Under the pieces are notes generated by a model, which worked only from the letters and a program-made list of their open reading frames with translations, had not been told where the DNA came from and made no database searches. Positions 7,465-16,836 of a DNA stretch of 64,000 bases are shown here, in pieces. This DNA is from Actinomadura roseirufa (GTDB taxonomy: Bacteria; Actinomycetota; Actinomycetes; Streptosporangiales; Streptosporangiaceae). A program made the position numbers and the translations under genes. Numbering within the stretch: position 1 is the stretch's first letter; every line of letters begins with the position of its first letter. Location of the stretch: the NCBI RefSeq assembly GCF_900659635.1, contig NZ_CAACVB010000005.1, forward strand, positions 30,373 through 94,372, in the 5' to 3' direction.

Positions 7465-10008
7465 GTGGTCGAGCAGCGGCGGGCGGCTGTGCAGGCGGCC
7501 GGGCGGGCGGCTGGGCGGGAGGCTGGGCGGGAGGCCCGGCGGGAGGGCACGGCAGATCCGCGGGAGGAACTGGCCGGCCGGCTCCGCCTGCTGCAGGAAC
7601 TCTCCGGGCTCGGTGTGCGGGCGCTGGCCCGCGACACCGGCCTCAGCTCGTCGTCGCTGTCGCGCTACCTCGCCGGGCGGACCGTGCCGCCGTGGGGCGC
7701 GGTGATCGCCCTGTGCCGGCTCGTCAAGCGCGACCCCCGTCCGCTGCGTCCCCTGTGGGAGCGGGCCATGGCGCCGCTGCCCGCGCCGCCGAAGACCAGC
7801 CGCCAGGTTCAGCCGCCGTCCCCGCCGCCGGGGGCGCCGCTCCCGCCCCGCAACGACCTGCCGCGCGACGTGCCCGACTTCACCGGGCGTGAGGCGCAGC
7901 TCGCCGCGGTGCTCGCCGCGGTGGACGGCGGCCGGGTCGTCGCCGTCGACGGCATGGCGGGCGTCGGCAAGACCTGCCTGGCGGTGCACGCCGCGCACCG
8001 GCTCGCCGCCGAGTACCCCGACGCCCAGCTCTACGTCGACCTGCACGGGTTCACCGCCGGGCGGGAGCCGCTCGGCCCCGACCCGGCGCTGCGGACCCTG
8101 CTCGCGGCCCTCGGCACGCCGTCGGAGCGGATCCCGCAGGAGGGCGGCGTCGAGCCGCTGGCCGCGTGCTGGCGGTCGGAGCTGGCGCACCGGCGGGCCG
8201 TCGTGGTCCTCGACAACGCGGCGGACGCCGAGCAGGTCCGGCCGCTGCTGCCCGGCGCCGGCCCGTCCGTCGTCCTGATCACCAGCCGTAACCGGCTGCT
8301 CGGCCTGGACGAGGTCCCGCCGGTGTCCCTGGACGTGCTGTCCCCGGCGGAGAGCGCCGAGCTGCTGGCCCGCGCCAGCGGCGCCGACGGACGGCTGGCC
8401 CGCGAGCCGGAGTCCGCCGCCGAGGTGCTGCGGCTGTGCGGCCATCTGCCGCTGGCCCTGCGGCTGGCCGGGGCCCGGCTGCGGCACCGGCCGGGCTGGA
8501 CCGTGGGGGTGCTCGTCGAGCGGATGGCGGAGGGCGCCACCGAGCTCGACACCGAGTTCCACACCGCGTTCGCGATGTCGGTGCGGCAGCTCGACCGGGC
8601 CCAGCGGCGCCTGTTCCGGCTGCTGGGGCTGCTGCCCGGCTCGACCTTCGACGCCTACGTCGCGGCGGCGCTGGCGGACCTGCCGTTGCGCGACGTCCGG
8701 GCGATGCTGGAGGACCTGCTGGACGCGCACCTCGTCCAGCAGCCCGCGGCGGGCCGCTACCGGCTGCACGACCTGGTGCGCCAGCACGCGCGCCGGGCCG
8801 CCGCCGAGCAGGACCCGCCCGCCGAGCCGGACCGGGCCCTGCGCCGGGTGCTCGGCTACTACGTGCACGCGGCGGCCGCCGCCGACGCCGCGATGTCGTA
8901 CCCGTCGTCCGGCCGGGAGCTCGCCGCGGGCCCGCCGCCGGCCGCGCTGCCGGAGTTCGCGGGCAAGCACGCCGCGCTGTTCTGGTTCGTCACCGAGTAC
9001 ACCAACCTGATGGCGGCCTTCGAGGCGGCGGACGCCGCCGGGGCCGACGTTCACGTGTGCGAGCTGCCGCGTTCCATGCGGGCCTTCTTCGCGCGGCGCT
9101 GCGGGACGACCCACCTCAACGTCCTGTTCGAGCGCTCGCTGGACGCCGCGCGGCGGCTGGGCGATCCGCTACGGCTGGCCGAGGCGCACAGCGACCTCGG
9201 CTTCGCCCGCTACAACGCGGGCCGGATGGCGGAGGCGGACTCCGCGTACGAGCAGGCGGCGCCCCTCCTGGCGCGGGCCGGGGACAGCAGGTCCGAGGCC
9301 GAGCTGACCATGCGCCGCGGCTTCCTGCGCTGGGACGAGGGCGAGGTGGAGGAGCCGCTCGACCTCTTCCGGCGGGCGGGCCGGCTCTACGCCGACGCCG
9401 GATGCGCGATGGGGACGGCCCATGCGACCGCCTACGAGGGGTGGGCGATGCTCCAGCTGGGGCGCCACGCGGAGGCGGCGCGGCTGGCCCGGGAGGCGCT
9501 GGACGTCGCGCACCCCGACCCCGCGTGGCCGCCCGCGATGACGGCCCGGATCACCCTCGGCGTGGCCATCGCGGGAGAGGACCCCGGCGAGGCGACCGGG
9601 CACCTGCGCCGGGCCCTGGCGCTGGCCCGCGAGGACGGGCACCGGCACAACGAGGCGTGGTGCCTCAACTGCCTGGGAGTCGCGCTGCGGCGGATGGGCC
9701 GGCACGCCGAGGCGCTGGACAGCCACCGGGAGGCGTTCGCGCTGCTGGACGAGCTGTTCGAGGAGCACTGGAAGATCCACTTCCTCAACGGCTACGCCGA
9801 GACCTGCCGGGCGGCGGGCCTGCCCGGGGAGGCCCTGCGCCTGCACCGGCAGGCGCTGGACCTGGCCCCGCGGCTCGGCCACCGCAACGAGGAGGCGCTG
9901 GCCCACGAGGGGATCGCGACCGTCCTCGACGAGACGGACCCGGTGGCCGCCGCCGAGCACCGCGCCGCGGCGCGCGCACTCCTGAAGACCACCGGGACCG
10001 TCGCCTGA
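7465..10008 (+). CDS. HTH / NB-ARC / TPR transcriptional regulator (AfsR-like STAND ATPase)
   Basis: This is a large signal-transduction ATPase of about 847 residues. From the N-terminus it has an Arg/Ala-rich repeat tail, a helix-turn-helix of XRE type (about 35-90, LGVRALARDTGLSSSSLSRYLAG) and a Pro-rich linker. An NB-ARC domain follows, with Walker A GMAGVGKT at 163-170, Walker B VVVLDNA and the ITSRNR sensor motif. The C-terminal half consists of TPR repeats (AEAHSDLGFARYNAGRM, LNCLGVALRRMGRHAEAL). GTG 7465 is chosen because GGGGAGG lies 10 bases upstream; the frame stays open back to GTG 7330, with ATG 7360 as an alternative. Such proteins control secondary metabolism or development. The target is unknown; the gene diverges from the AhpD-like gene. 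Confidence 0.85.
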   Translation: MVEQRRAAVQAAGRAAGREAGREARREGTADPREELAGRLRLLQELSGLGVRALARDTGLSSSSLSRYLAGRTVPPWGAVIALCRLVKRDPRPLRPLWERAMAPLPAPPKTSRQVQPPSPPPGAPLPPRNDLPRDVPDFTGREAQLAAVLAAVDGGRVVAVDGMAGVGKTCLAVHAAHRLAAEYPDAQLYVDLHGFTAGREPLGPDPALRTLLAALGTPSERIPQEGGVEPLAACWRSELAHRRAVVVLDNAADAEQVRPLLPGAGPSVVLITSRNRLLGLDEVPPVSLDVLSPAESAELLARASGADGRLAREPESAAEVLRLCGHLPLALRLAGARLRHRPGWTVGVLVERMAEGATELDTEFHTAFAMSVRQLDRAQRRLFRLLGLLPGSTFDAYVAAALADLPLRDVRAMLEDLLDAHLVQQPAAGRYRLHDLVRQHARRAAAEQDPPAEPDRALRRVLGYYVHAAAAADAAMSYPSSGRELAAGPPPAALPEFAGKHAALFWFVTEYTNLMAAFEAADAAGADVHVCELPRSMRAFFARRCGTTHLNVLFERSLDAARRLGDPLRLAEAHSDLGFARYNAGRMAEADSAYEQAAPLLARAGDSRSEAELTMRRGFLRWDEGEVEEPLDLFRRAGRLYADAGCAMGTAHATAYEGWAMLQLGRHAEAARLAREALDVAHPDPAWPPAMTARITLGVAIAGEDPGEATGHLRRALALAREDGHRHNEAWCLNCLGVALRRMGRHAEALDSHREAFALLDELFEEHWKIHFLNGYAETCRAAGLPGEALRLHRQALDLAPRLGHRNEEALAHEGIATVLDETDPVAAAEHRAAARALLKTTGTVA

Positions 10009-10032
10009 CGGACGGTCAGGCCTGGCGGGCGG

Positions 10033-10542
10033 CTAGGGAAGACCGCGGATGGTGAACGAGCGGAAGTTGTCGTTCAGAAAGATGCCGACATAGGGCACGT
10101 TCTGGGCGTACCACCCGTCCGTCCCGCCGCCGAAGTTGAATTCGCTCCAAGCCGACGTCCAGTGGCAGTCGTTGGTGGCCCGGAACGAGGACACCATCTC
10201 GAACCATGGCCACGGCACAACGGGGAACTTGTACCCCGCCTTGTCGCAGGGGCCGTCCTGCCCTTTGACCTCCAGTGAGGCGCCACCGTAGTCGGCGTGC
10301 TGGTACAGCGTGATGAGCAGGGTGTCATCGAGGGCACGGAGGTCCTTCTTCGTGTCGCCGCACGTCTGCGAGACGACCGGTGAGGACGCCTGGCCCGGAC
10401 GCGGCTTCTTCAGTACCACGGTGCAGTGCATCGCCTTCCGCGCGGGTGCCGGAGGAGCCGACGCCTGTGCGGAGGTCAGGGCCGAGGTTCCGAGTCCGCC
10501 GATGGTGAGTGCCGTTGCCGCGATCATGGCGAGCTTGCGCAT
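10033..10542 (-). CDS. Secreted beta/gamma-crystallin-like protein (peptidase inhibitor I36-like)
   Basis: This 169-residue protein has a Sec signal peptide (MRKLAMIAATALTIGGLGTS, cleavage near AQA-SA). The mature part has the Greek-key pattern of beta/gamma-crystallin-like proteins: ITLYQHADYGGASLEVKG, then VSSFRATNDCHW, and finally FLNDNFRSF. Four cysteines (HCTVV, QTCGD, GPCDK, NDCHW) suggest two disulfides. Related actinobacterial proteins include small metalloproteinase inhibitors (family I36), but assignment here is by fold pattern only. It ends 25 bases from the convergent NB-ARC gene with no hairpin between them. Confidence 0.7.
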   Translation of the reverse strand: MRKLAMIAATALTIGGLGTSALTSAQASAPPAPARKAMHCTVVLKKPRPGQASSPVVSQTCGDTKKDLRALDDTLLITLYQHADYGGASLEVKGQDGPCDKAGYKFPVVPWPWFEMVSSFRATNDCHWTSAWSEFNFGGGTDGWYAQNVPYVGIFLNDNFRSFTIRGLP

Positions 10543-10779
10543 GATTCCCTACCTCTCCCTTTGACGATGGTCCGGGGCGGTACGCGGGGCGTCGTCACTG
10601 GTCCGACCCGGTGCGTACGGCCGCGCCATCGCTGAAAGCAAGATCGCAGCCGGGTCTTAAGCCTCGCCAAGGCGGCCGGGGGCCGAGGGACCCCGGACGT
10701 CGTCCGGGAACGGGCGCGGGCGGTGGTGGGATGTGATGGCAGGTCAGAGCGGTGTGCGGGGGCGCTTAGGCTTGCGGGC

Positions 10780-12249
10780 GTGGGCTTGTTGTTCCCGGTC
10801 GGGGAAGAAGGGGACGAGCCGCTGTACCGGAGGGTGCGGCGCGGGCTGGAGGAGGCCATCCTCGCCGGGCGGTTCGAGGGGCGGCGGCTTCCGTCGTCGC
10901 GGGACCTCGCGGCCGAGCTCGGGGTGTCGCGCAACACCGTCAACCTGGCCTACCAGGAACTGATCACCGACGGGGTGGTCATCGCCCGGGAGCGGTCCGG
11001 GCACGTCGTGAACGAGGAGCTGACGGCGCGCCGGGTCACCGACCCGGCGGCGCCGGACGCGCCCGGGTGGCTCGCCCGGCTGGAGCCGCCGCCCGGGGCC
11101 GCCGAGCTGCCGCACATCCGCAAGCCGACCGACTGGGACGGCTACCCCTATGCGTTCGTGACCGGGCATCTGCCGTCCGAGGCGTTCCCCGAGCGCGCCT
11201 GGCTGCGCTCCCTGCGCGAGGCGCTGCAGGGCGAGCACCGGCGGTTCAGTCTCCAGGACGGCATCGACGCCGACGACCCGCTGCTGGCCGAGGTGATCTG
11301 CCGGGAGATCCTCGCCGCGCGGGGGATCGCCGCCGGTCCCGACCGCGTGCTGGTCACCGTCGGGTCGCAGCAGGGGCTGCACCTGGTCGCCGGGGCGCTG
11401 GTGCGCGAGGGCAGCCGGGTGCTGGTCGAGAACCCCGGCTACCCGGACGCCCGGCACATCCTCGCCCGCGCCGGAGCCGCGCTGGTGCCCGGTGAGGTGG
11501 ACGACGGCGGGCTCATCGTGGACGAGCGGCTCCTGGACGTCGAGCTGGCCGTGACGACGCCGACGCACCACTACCCGTCGAACGTCACGATGAGCGGGCA
11601 GCGCCGCCAGCGGCTGGTCGCGCTGGCCCGCGAGCGCGGGATCGTCCTGGTCGAGGACGACTACGACACCGAGCTGCGGTTCGTGGGGCGCGCCTCGCCC
11701 GCGCTGGCCTCGCTCGACCCCGACGCCGTGATCTACCTGGGCAGCTTCTCCAAGTTCCTGGCCCCGGGGCTGCGGCTGGGCTTCGTGTCCGGCCCGCCCG
11801 CCCTGATCGAGCACCTGCGGGACCTGCGCCGGTACACGATCCGGCACCCGTCCGGCCACCAGCAGCGGGCCCTGGCCCTGCTCATCGCGTCCGGCGAGTA
11901 CCGGCGCGGCGTGCGGCACCTGCGCGACGCCATGCGGCGGCGCTGGGAGCGGACGGTCGAGGCGGTGCGCCTGCACCTGCCCGACTGGGCGATGCGCCCC
12001 CGCGCGGGCGGCGTCAGCGTCTGGATCGGCGGCCCGCACGGCCTGGACACCCGCGAGCTGGCCGCGCGGCTGGAGCCGCGCGGCGTCCTCATCGAGCCGG
12101 GCGACACCTTCTTCTTCGCCTCGCCGGGCACCGGCGGCGGCCCGATACCGCGGCACTGGATCAAGCTCGGGTTCGGCGCGCTGGCCCCGGAGCGGATCTC
12201 CGAGGGCGTCGCCGTCATCGCCGACGAGACGAAGAGGATGCTCGGCTAG
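10780..12249 (+). CDS. MocR-family (GntR plus aminotransferase-like) PLP-dependent regulator
   Basis: The protein has an N-terminal GntR-type winged helix (LYRRVRRGLEEAILAGRF, LPSSRDLAAELGVSRNTVNLAYQEL) fused to a class I aminotransferase-like domain. The PLP-binding lysine sits in SFSKFLAPGLRLG (Lys325 counting from GTG 10780), and VEDDYDTELRF carries the PLP-contacting Asp. The start is uncertain: the frame opens at GTG 10723, and GTG 10780 gives a normal 489-residue length. MocR proteins use PLP or an amino compound as effector and usually control a neighbouring operon. Here the ABC importer operon follows in the same direction after 110 bp, with a 16-bp palindrome at 12251-12266 between them. 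The specific effector is unknown. Confidence 0.88.
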   Translation: MGLLFPVGEEGDEPLYRRVRRGLEEAILAGRFEGRRLPSSRDLAAELGVSRNTVNLAYQELITDGVVIARERSGHVVNEELTARRVTDPAAPDAPGWLARLEPPPGAAELPHIRKPTDWDGYPYAFVTGHLPSEAFPERAWLRSLREALQGEHRRFSLQDGIDADDPLLAEVICREILAARGIAAGPDRVLVTVGSQQGLHLVAGALVREGSRVLVENPGYPDARHILARAGAALVPGEVDDGGLIVDERLLDVELAVTTPTHHYPSNVTMSGQRRQRLVALARERGIVLVEDDYDTELRFVGRASPALASLDPDAVIYLGSFSKFLAPGLRLGFVSGPPALIEHLRDLRRYTIRHPSGHQQRALALLIASGEYRRGVRHLRDAMRRRWERTVEAVRLHLPDWAMRPRAGGVSVWIGGPHGLDTRELAARLEPRGVLIEPGDTFFFASPGTGGGPIPRHWIKLGFGALAPERISEGVAVIADETKRMLG

Positions 12250-12250
12250 G

Positions 12251-12266
12251 CGGCTGGTACCAGCCG
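12251..12266. promoter_or_regulatory. Perfect palindrome CGGCTGGTACCAGCCG, candidate operator of the importer operon
   Basis: A 16-bp perfect inverted repeat without loop lies 2 bases after the MocR stop and about 95 bp before the permease start. Without a loop it is a DNA site rather than a terminator. MocR or another regulator may bind it. Confidence 0.4.
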
Positions 12267-12359
12267 ATCGGCGGAAACTGGCTCTTTGCACGGAACCACA
12301 TCGGCACTTACTCTTCCTATTCCAACTATTTTGGTCGGTTATATGGAGAGGGGTGCGGC

Positions 12360-13139
12360 GTGCTGCGTGCCGTGGCGCTGCGAGCGGGCGGGGTGCTCGC
12401 CCTGCTCGCGATCTGGTGGGCCGTCGCGGCCACGCACCTGTGGTCGGAGGTCTTCGTCCCCTCGCCGGGGTCCGTCTGGCACCAGCTCCTCCAGACCTCC
12501 ACCACCCACGACGGGCAGCGCGGCTACGCCGGCCACCTGCTCTACGAGCACCTGTGGGCGAGCCTGCGCCGCATCCTGCTCGGCAGCCTCTACGGCGTGG
12601 TCGGCGGCATCGTCCTCGGGCTGGTCATCGGCCTGGTCCCGACCGTGCGGGCGCTCCTCGGCCCGCTGGTGACGTTCGTGCGCACGCTGCCCCCGCTGGC
12701 CTACTTCAGCCTCCTGATCATCTGGTTCGGCATCGACGAGTCGCCGAAGGTCATCCTGCTGTTCGTGGCGGCCCTGCCGCCGGTCGCGGTGGCCACGGCC
12801 GAGGCCGTCCGCGGGGTGCACGAGGACTACGTCTTCGCGGCCCGCTCGCTCGGCGCGCGCCGCTGGCAGATCCCGCTGCGGATCGTCCTGCCCTCGGCAC
12901 TTCCCGAGATCATGACGGGCGTCCGGGTGGCCGTGGGCGTGGCCTACACCACGGTCGTCGCCGCCGAGACCGTCAACGGCGTGCCGGGCATCGGCGGCAT
13001 GATCCGCGACGCCCAGCGCTACAACCAGACCGACGTGGTCGTCCTCGGGCTGCTCACCATCGGTGCCTCCGGCCTGCTCATCGACGCCCTGCTCCAACTC
13101 GCCGAACGCCGCCTCGTCCCGTGGCGCGGCCGGTCCTGA
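12360..13139 (+). CDS. ABC transporter permease, SsuC/TauC type
   Basis: This 259-residue inner-membrane permease of the nitrate/sulfonate/taurine import family has about six transmembrane segments (the first at GGVLALLAIWWAVAA). It has a clear EAA loop, the ATPase-docking motif: ARSLGARRWQIPLRIVLPSA. The GTG start at 12360 has GGAGAGG about 8-14 bases upstream. It is the first gene of an operon followed by the binding lipoprotein (58 bp gap), the ATPase, an amidohydrolase and a flavin monooxygenase. That context suggests uptake of an organic sulfonate or a related small anion. Confidence 0.88.
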   Translation: MLRAVALRAGGVLALLAIWWAVAATHLWSEVFVPSPGSVWHQLLQTSTTHDGQRGYAGHLLYEHLWASLRRILLGSLYGVVGGIVLGLVIGLVPTVRALLGPLVTFVRTLPPLAYFSLLIIWFGIDESPKVILLFVAALPPVAVATAEAVRGVHEDYVFAARSLGARRWQIPLRIVLPSALPEIMTGVRVAVGVAYTTVVAAETVNGVPGIGGMIRDAQRYNQTDVVVLGLLTIGASGLLIDALLQLAERRLVPWRGRS

Positions 13140-13197
13140 TCTCCCCCCGCCGCTCGACCCGCGAAACCTCGCACGACCCCGAAGAACAGGAAGAACC

Positions 13198-14244
13198 ATG
13201 AACAAGACGTACGGCCTGGCGCTCGGCGCGGTGCTCTGCCTCGGGCTGGCCGCCTGCTCCTCGGGCACGGGGGCGGCCAAGGCGTCCGGCGGAGGGGAGA
13301 ACTCCGACGGCACCCCGAAGACCCTGCGCATCGGCTACCAGCTCATCCCCAACGGGGACCTGGTCGTCAAGGACCAGAAGTGGCTGGAGCAGGCGCTGCC
13401 CAAGACGAAGATCACCTGGTCGAGGTTCGACTCGGGCGGCGACGTCAACACCGCGATGATCGCCGGATCGCTCGACATCGGGCTGGCCGGGTCGAGCCCG
13501 GTCACCAAGGGCCTGTCGGCGCCGCTGAACATCCCCTACAAGGTGCCGTGGATCTTCGACGTGATCGGCGAGAACGAGGCCCTGGTGGCCCGCAAGGCCA
13601 CGAAGATCACCGAGCTGCGCGGCAAGAAGATCGCCACGCCGTTCTCCTCGACCGCGCACTACAGCCTGCTGGCCGCCCTCCAGGACGGCGGGCTCACCGA
13701 GTCCGACGTGAAGATCGTCGACTTGGAGCCGCAGGACATCCAGGCCGCCTGGACCCGGGGCGACATCGACGCCGCCTACGTCTGGACGCCCGTGCTGTCG
13801 GAGCTGGAGAAGACCGGCAAGGTCCTCGTCACCAGCAAGGACCTCGCCGCCAAGGGGAAGGTCACCGCCGACCTCGCCGTCGTCCGCACGGCCTTCGCCG
13901 GCAAGTACCCCAAGGCGCTGACCCTGTGGCTCCAGCAGCAGGACCGCGCGATCAAGCTGATCCGCTCCGACAAGGCCACCGCGGCGGCCGCGGTCGGGCG
14001 CCAGCTCAACCTGCCCCCGGACCAGGCCGGCAAGCAGATCGACCAGCTCGTCCTGCTGGACGGCCGGCAGCAGGCGGGCCCGCAGTACATCGGCGCGCCG
14101 GGCCGTCCCGGCGCGTTCGCGCAGAACCTCTTCAGCGCCGCCCAGTTCCTCAAGGCGCAGAACAAGATCCCCTCCGTGCCCGAGCAGACGGTCTTCCAGC
14201 AGGGCCTGGCCGCCAAGGAGCTCGCCGATGCCTTCCCCGGATGA
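13198..14244 (+). CDS. ABC transporter substrate-binding lipoprotein, taurine/sulfonate/nitrate family
   Basis: This 348-residue periplasmic-type binding protein is anchored as a lipoprotein: the lipobox LAAC places the acylated Cys at residue 20, and a Gly/Ala/Ser linker follows. The mature domain starts with LRIGYQLIPNGDLVV and contains the family elements IAGSLDIGLAGSSP and GDIDAAYVWTP, found in SsuA/TauA/NrtA-like proteins. It is preceded by AGGAAGA. The stop overlaps the ATPase start by 17 bases. The ligand cannot be read from sequence; the SsuD-like monooxygenase in the operon favours an alkanesulfonate or similar organosulfur compound. Confidence 0.88.
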   Translation: MNKTYGLALGAVLCLGLAACSSGTGAAKASGGGENSDGTPKTLRIGYQLIPNGDLVVKDQKWLEQALPKTKITWSRFDSGGDVNTAMIAGSLDIGLAGSSPVTKGLSAPLNIPYKVPWIFDVIGENEALVARKATKITELRGKKIATPFSSTAHYSLLAALQDGGLTESDVKIVDLEPQDIQAAWTRGDIDAAYVWTPVLSELEKTGKVLVTSKDLAAKGKVTADLAVVRTAFAGKYPKALTLWLQQQDRAIKLIRSDKATAAAAVGRQLNLPPDQAGKQIDQLVLLDGRQQAGPQYIGAPGRPGAFAQNLFSAAQFLKAQNKIPSVPEQTVFQQGLAAKELADAFPG

Positions 14245-15073
14245 GCGGGCCCCGGACGAGCGGGCCGCGGATGAGCGTGCCGCGGCCGTCTCCCTCCGCG
14301 AGGTCTCGCTGACCTACGGCGGGAAGCGGCGGGGCGGCGGCGTGTTCGGGCGCGCGTTCAAGAGCGCCGACCCGGTGGACGCCCTGCGCGACGTCGACGC
14401 CGACATCCCCGGCGGCGAGTTCGTCACGATCGTCGGGCCGTCCGGCTGCGGCAAGAGCACGCTGCTGCGCCTGGTCGCGGGCTTCGCCCGGCCGACCGGC
14501 GGCGAGGTCGCGGTGGCCGGCGCGCCGGTCACCGGGCCCGGCCCCGACCGCGGCGTCGTGTTCCAGCAGCCCCGGCTCTTCCCCTGGCTCACCGTCCGGC
14601 GGAACGTGGAGTTCGGCCTGCGGACGGCCGGTGCCTCCGCCGCCGAGCGGCGCGCGCGCAGCGACGAGCTGCTCGACCTCGTCGGCCTGTCGGACTCCGC
14701 CGGGCGGTTGCCGCACGAGCTGTCCGGCGGGATGCAGCAGCGCGCCGCCATCGCGCGGGCCCTGGCGCCCGGCCCCCGCATCCTGCTCATGGACGAGCCG
14801 TTCGCCGCCCTCGACGCGCTCACCCGCGAGCGCCTCCAGGAGGAACTGCGCCGGATCTGGCGGCGCACCGGCACGACCATCCTGTTCGTCACCCACAGCG
14901 TGGACGAGGCCGTCTTCCTCGGTACCCGGATCATCGCCCTCAGCAGGCGCCCCGGGCGGATCGTCCTCGACGAGACGTCCACGCTGCCCGGTGAGGACGA
15001 CCCGCACACCCACCCGGACTTCCCCGGCCGCCGCGAGCGCGTCGCGGCCACCGTCCGCGCGGCCGCCGCCTGA
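14228..15073 (+). CDS. ABC transporter ATP-binding protein, SsuB/TauB type
   Basis: This 281-residue ATPase has Walker A GPSGCGKST (70-78), a Q-loop in VVFQQPRLFPWLT, signature LSGGMQQRAAIARAL, Walker B ILLMDEPFAALD and the switch His in FVTHSVDEA. It powers the importer formed with the permease at 12360 and the lipoprotein at 13198. The N-terminus is unusual: residues 5-19 are three pentapeptide repeats DERA(P/A) encoded by a 15-bp tandem array (14240-14284) that begins at the stop codon of the preceding gene. The overlap of 17 bases implies coupling. Confidence 0.9.
   Translation: MPSPDERAPDERAADERAAAVSLREVSLTYGGKRRGGGVFGRAFKSADPVDALRDVDADIPGGEFVTIVGPSGCGKSTLLRLVAGFARPTGGEVAVAGAPVTGPGPDRGVVFQQPRLFPWLTVRRNVEFGLRTAGASAAERRARSDELLDLVGLSDSAGRLPHELSGGMQQRAAIARALAPGPRILLMDEPFAALDALTRERLQEELRRIWRRTGTTILFVTHSVDEAVFLGTRIIALSRRPGRIVLDETSTLPGEDDPHTHPDFPGRRERVAATVRAAAA
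14240..14284 (+). repeat. 15-bp tandem array (3 copies) spanning the lipoprotein stop codon
   Basis: Units at 14240-14254, 14255-14269 and 14270-14284 follow the form GAYGAGCGKGCCSCG. The first unit contains the TGA of the upstream gene; in the ATPase frame the units encode the DERA(P/A) repeats. Confidence 0.75.
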
Positions 15074-15099
15074 CCCCCGAACCCAGGAGAGAAACGATC

Positions 15100-16836
15100 A
15101 TGTGCACCCTGTGCGGCGACGTCGGCCGCCGCGCGCTCATCGGCGGCTCGCTGGCCGCCGTCGCCTCCGCGATGCTGCCCGCGCTCCCGGCGGCCGCCGG
15201 TGAGCGGACCGCCCCCGGCGCGGCCGCCGACACCATCTACCACCGCGGCGCGGTCCTGACCATGGGGCCCGGCCACCGCAGGGCCGAGGCGATCGCCGTC
15301 AAGGGCGGCCGGATCGTCGCGGTCGGCAAGGACCACGCCATCCGCCGGCTCGCCGGACCGGGCACCGAGCTGGTCGACCTCAAGGGCCGCACGGTGCTGC
15401 CCGGCTTCATCGACGCGCACAGCCACGCGCCGTACCCGGGCCTCGTCAAGCTGTACTTCGCCGACCTGTCGAGCCCGCCCGTCGGGACCGTCACCGACGT
15501 CGCGTCCCTCGTCGCCGCGCTGAAGGCCAAGGCGGACGGCACCGCGCCCGGCGGCTGGGTGCGCGGCTGGGGCTACGACCAGACGCTCCTGGCGGAGGGC
15601 CGCCACCCCACCGCCGCCGACCTCGACCGGGCCAGCTCCACGCTGCCGATCTGGGCGGCGCACACCAACGGGCACATGGGCGTCGCCAACTCGGTGGCGC
15701 TCAAGCTCGCGGGGATCACCAAGGACACACCGAACCCCGCCGGCGGCGTGATCGTCAAGGACCCGGCGACCGGCGAGCCGACCGGGCTCCTCCAGGAGTC
15801 CGCCCAGAACCTGGTCAACAGGCTGCAGCCCGCCTTCGGCGCCGACCAGCTCACGGCCGGGGCCCGCGCCACCAGCGAGCTCTTCACCGCCGCCGGGGTC
15901 ACGACCAGCGTCATCGCGGGCGGCGGCGCCGACCTCTACGCGGCGCTCGGCGCCTGGCACAAGACCGGCGTCATCGGCTTCCGCAGCCTGCTCATGCTGA
16001 GCGGCGACCCGCTCGCCGGGCTGCCCCTCGCCGAGGGCACCGGGGACGAGTGGGTCCGGGTCTCAGGCTACGGGGAATCGGTGTACGACGGGTCGATCCA
16101 GGGCTACACCGGCTACCTCACCAAGCCGTACCACAAGCTGGCCGACGGCCTGCCCGACGGCTACCGCGGCTACACCAACTACGGCCCCGACCTGCTGAAG
16201 GCCCGGGTCGACCGGCTGTACGCCGACGGGTACGCCATCCGCATCCACGGCAACGGCGACGCGGCCATCGACGACCTGCTCGACGCCTACGAGGCGGCGA
16301 TCAAGAAGCATGGGCAACGCGACCACCGGCTGCGGATCGAGCACGCCCAGACGGCCCGCGAGGACCAGCTCGACCGGATGCGGCGGCTCGGCGTCCAGGC
16401 GTCCTTCTTCGTCTCGCACACCTACTACTGGGGCGACCAGCACCGCGACATCTTCCTCGGCCCCGAGCGCGCCAGCCGGATCAGCCCGCTGCGCTCGGCC
16501 CAGCGCCGCGGCCTGCGCTCCAGCGTGCACCTGGACTCGCCGGTCGTCCCGCAGAGCCCGCTGCAGGCCGTCTGGTCGGCCGTCAACCGGATCACCCGCA
16601 GCGGCCGGGTGCTCGGCCCCGAGCAGCGGATCACCCCGCTGCGGGCGCTGCGCGCCGTGACCATCGACGCCGCCTGGCAGCACTTCGAGGAGCACAGCCG
16701 CGGCTCCATCGAGCCCGGCAAGCTCGCCGACCTGGTCGTCCTGTCCGACGACCCGGTCACCGCGCACCCGAAGAAGATCAAGGACATCAGGGTCCTGCGG
16801 ACGATCGTCGGCGGAAAGACCGTCCACACAGCGTGA
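15100..16836 (+). CDS. Tat-exported YtcJ-like amidohydrolase (amidohydrolase 3 family)
   Basis: This 578-residue metal-dependent hydrolase has a twin-arginine signal in the first 40 residues (GRRALIGGSLAAVASAMLPA, then AAAG). Metal site motifs are in order: FIDAHSHAPYPG, HTNGHMG, IRIHGNGDAAIDD and RIEHAQT. A C-terminal LADLVVLSDDP segment closes the composite sandwich domain. The family hydrolyses amides or related bonds; the true substrate of most YtcJ-like enzymes is unknown. It sits inside the importer operon, 26 bp after the ATPase, so it may act outside the membrane on the compound to be imported. It starts MCTLCGDVGRR, with AGGAGAG upstream. The stop codon lies in the repeat array at 16829. 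Confidence 0.85.
   Translation: MCTLCGDVGRRALIGGSLAAVASAMLPALPAAAGERTAPGAAADTIYHRGAVLTMGPGHRRAEAIAVKGGRIVAVGKDHAIRRLAGPGTELVDLKGRTVLPGFIDAHSHAPYPGLVKLYFADLSSPPVGTVTDVASLVAALKAKADGTAPGGWVRGWGYDQTLLAEGRHPTAADLDRASSTLPIWAAHTNGHMGVANSVALKLAGITKDTPNPAGGVIVKDPATGEPTGLLQESAQNLVNRLQPAFGADQLTAGARATSELFTAAGVTTSVIAGGGADLYAALGAWHKTGVIGFRSLLMLSGDPLAGLPLAEGTGDEWVRVSGYGESVYDGSIQGYTGYLTKPYHKLADGLPDGYRGYTNYGPDLLKARVDRLYADGYAIRIHGNGDAAIDDLLDAYEAAIKKHGQRDHRLRIEHAQTAREDQLDRMRRLGVQASFFVSHTYYWGDQHRDIFLGPERASRISPLRSAQRRGLRSSVHLDSPVVPQSPLQAVWSAVNRITRSGRVLGPEQRITPLRALRAVTIDAAWQHFEEHSRGSIEPGKLADLVVLSDDPVTAHPKKIKDIRVLRTIVGGKTVHTA

Noticed and set aside
10723..10779. N-terminal extension of the MocR gene
   Set aside because: The first 19 codons show no similarity to the GntR domain and lack a ribosome site; GTG 10780 is preferred, with low certainty.
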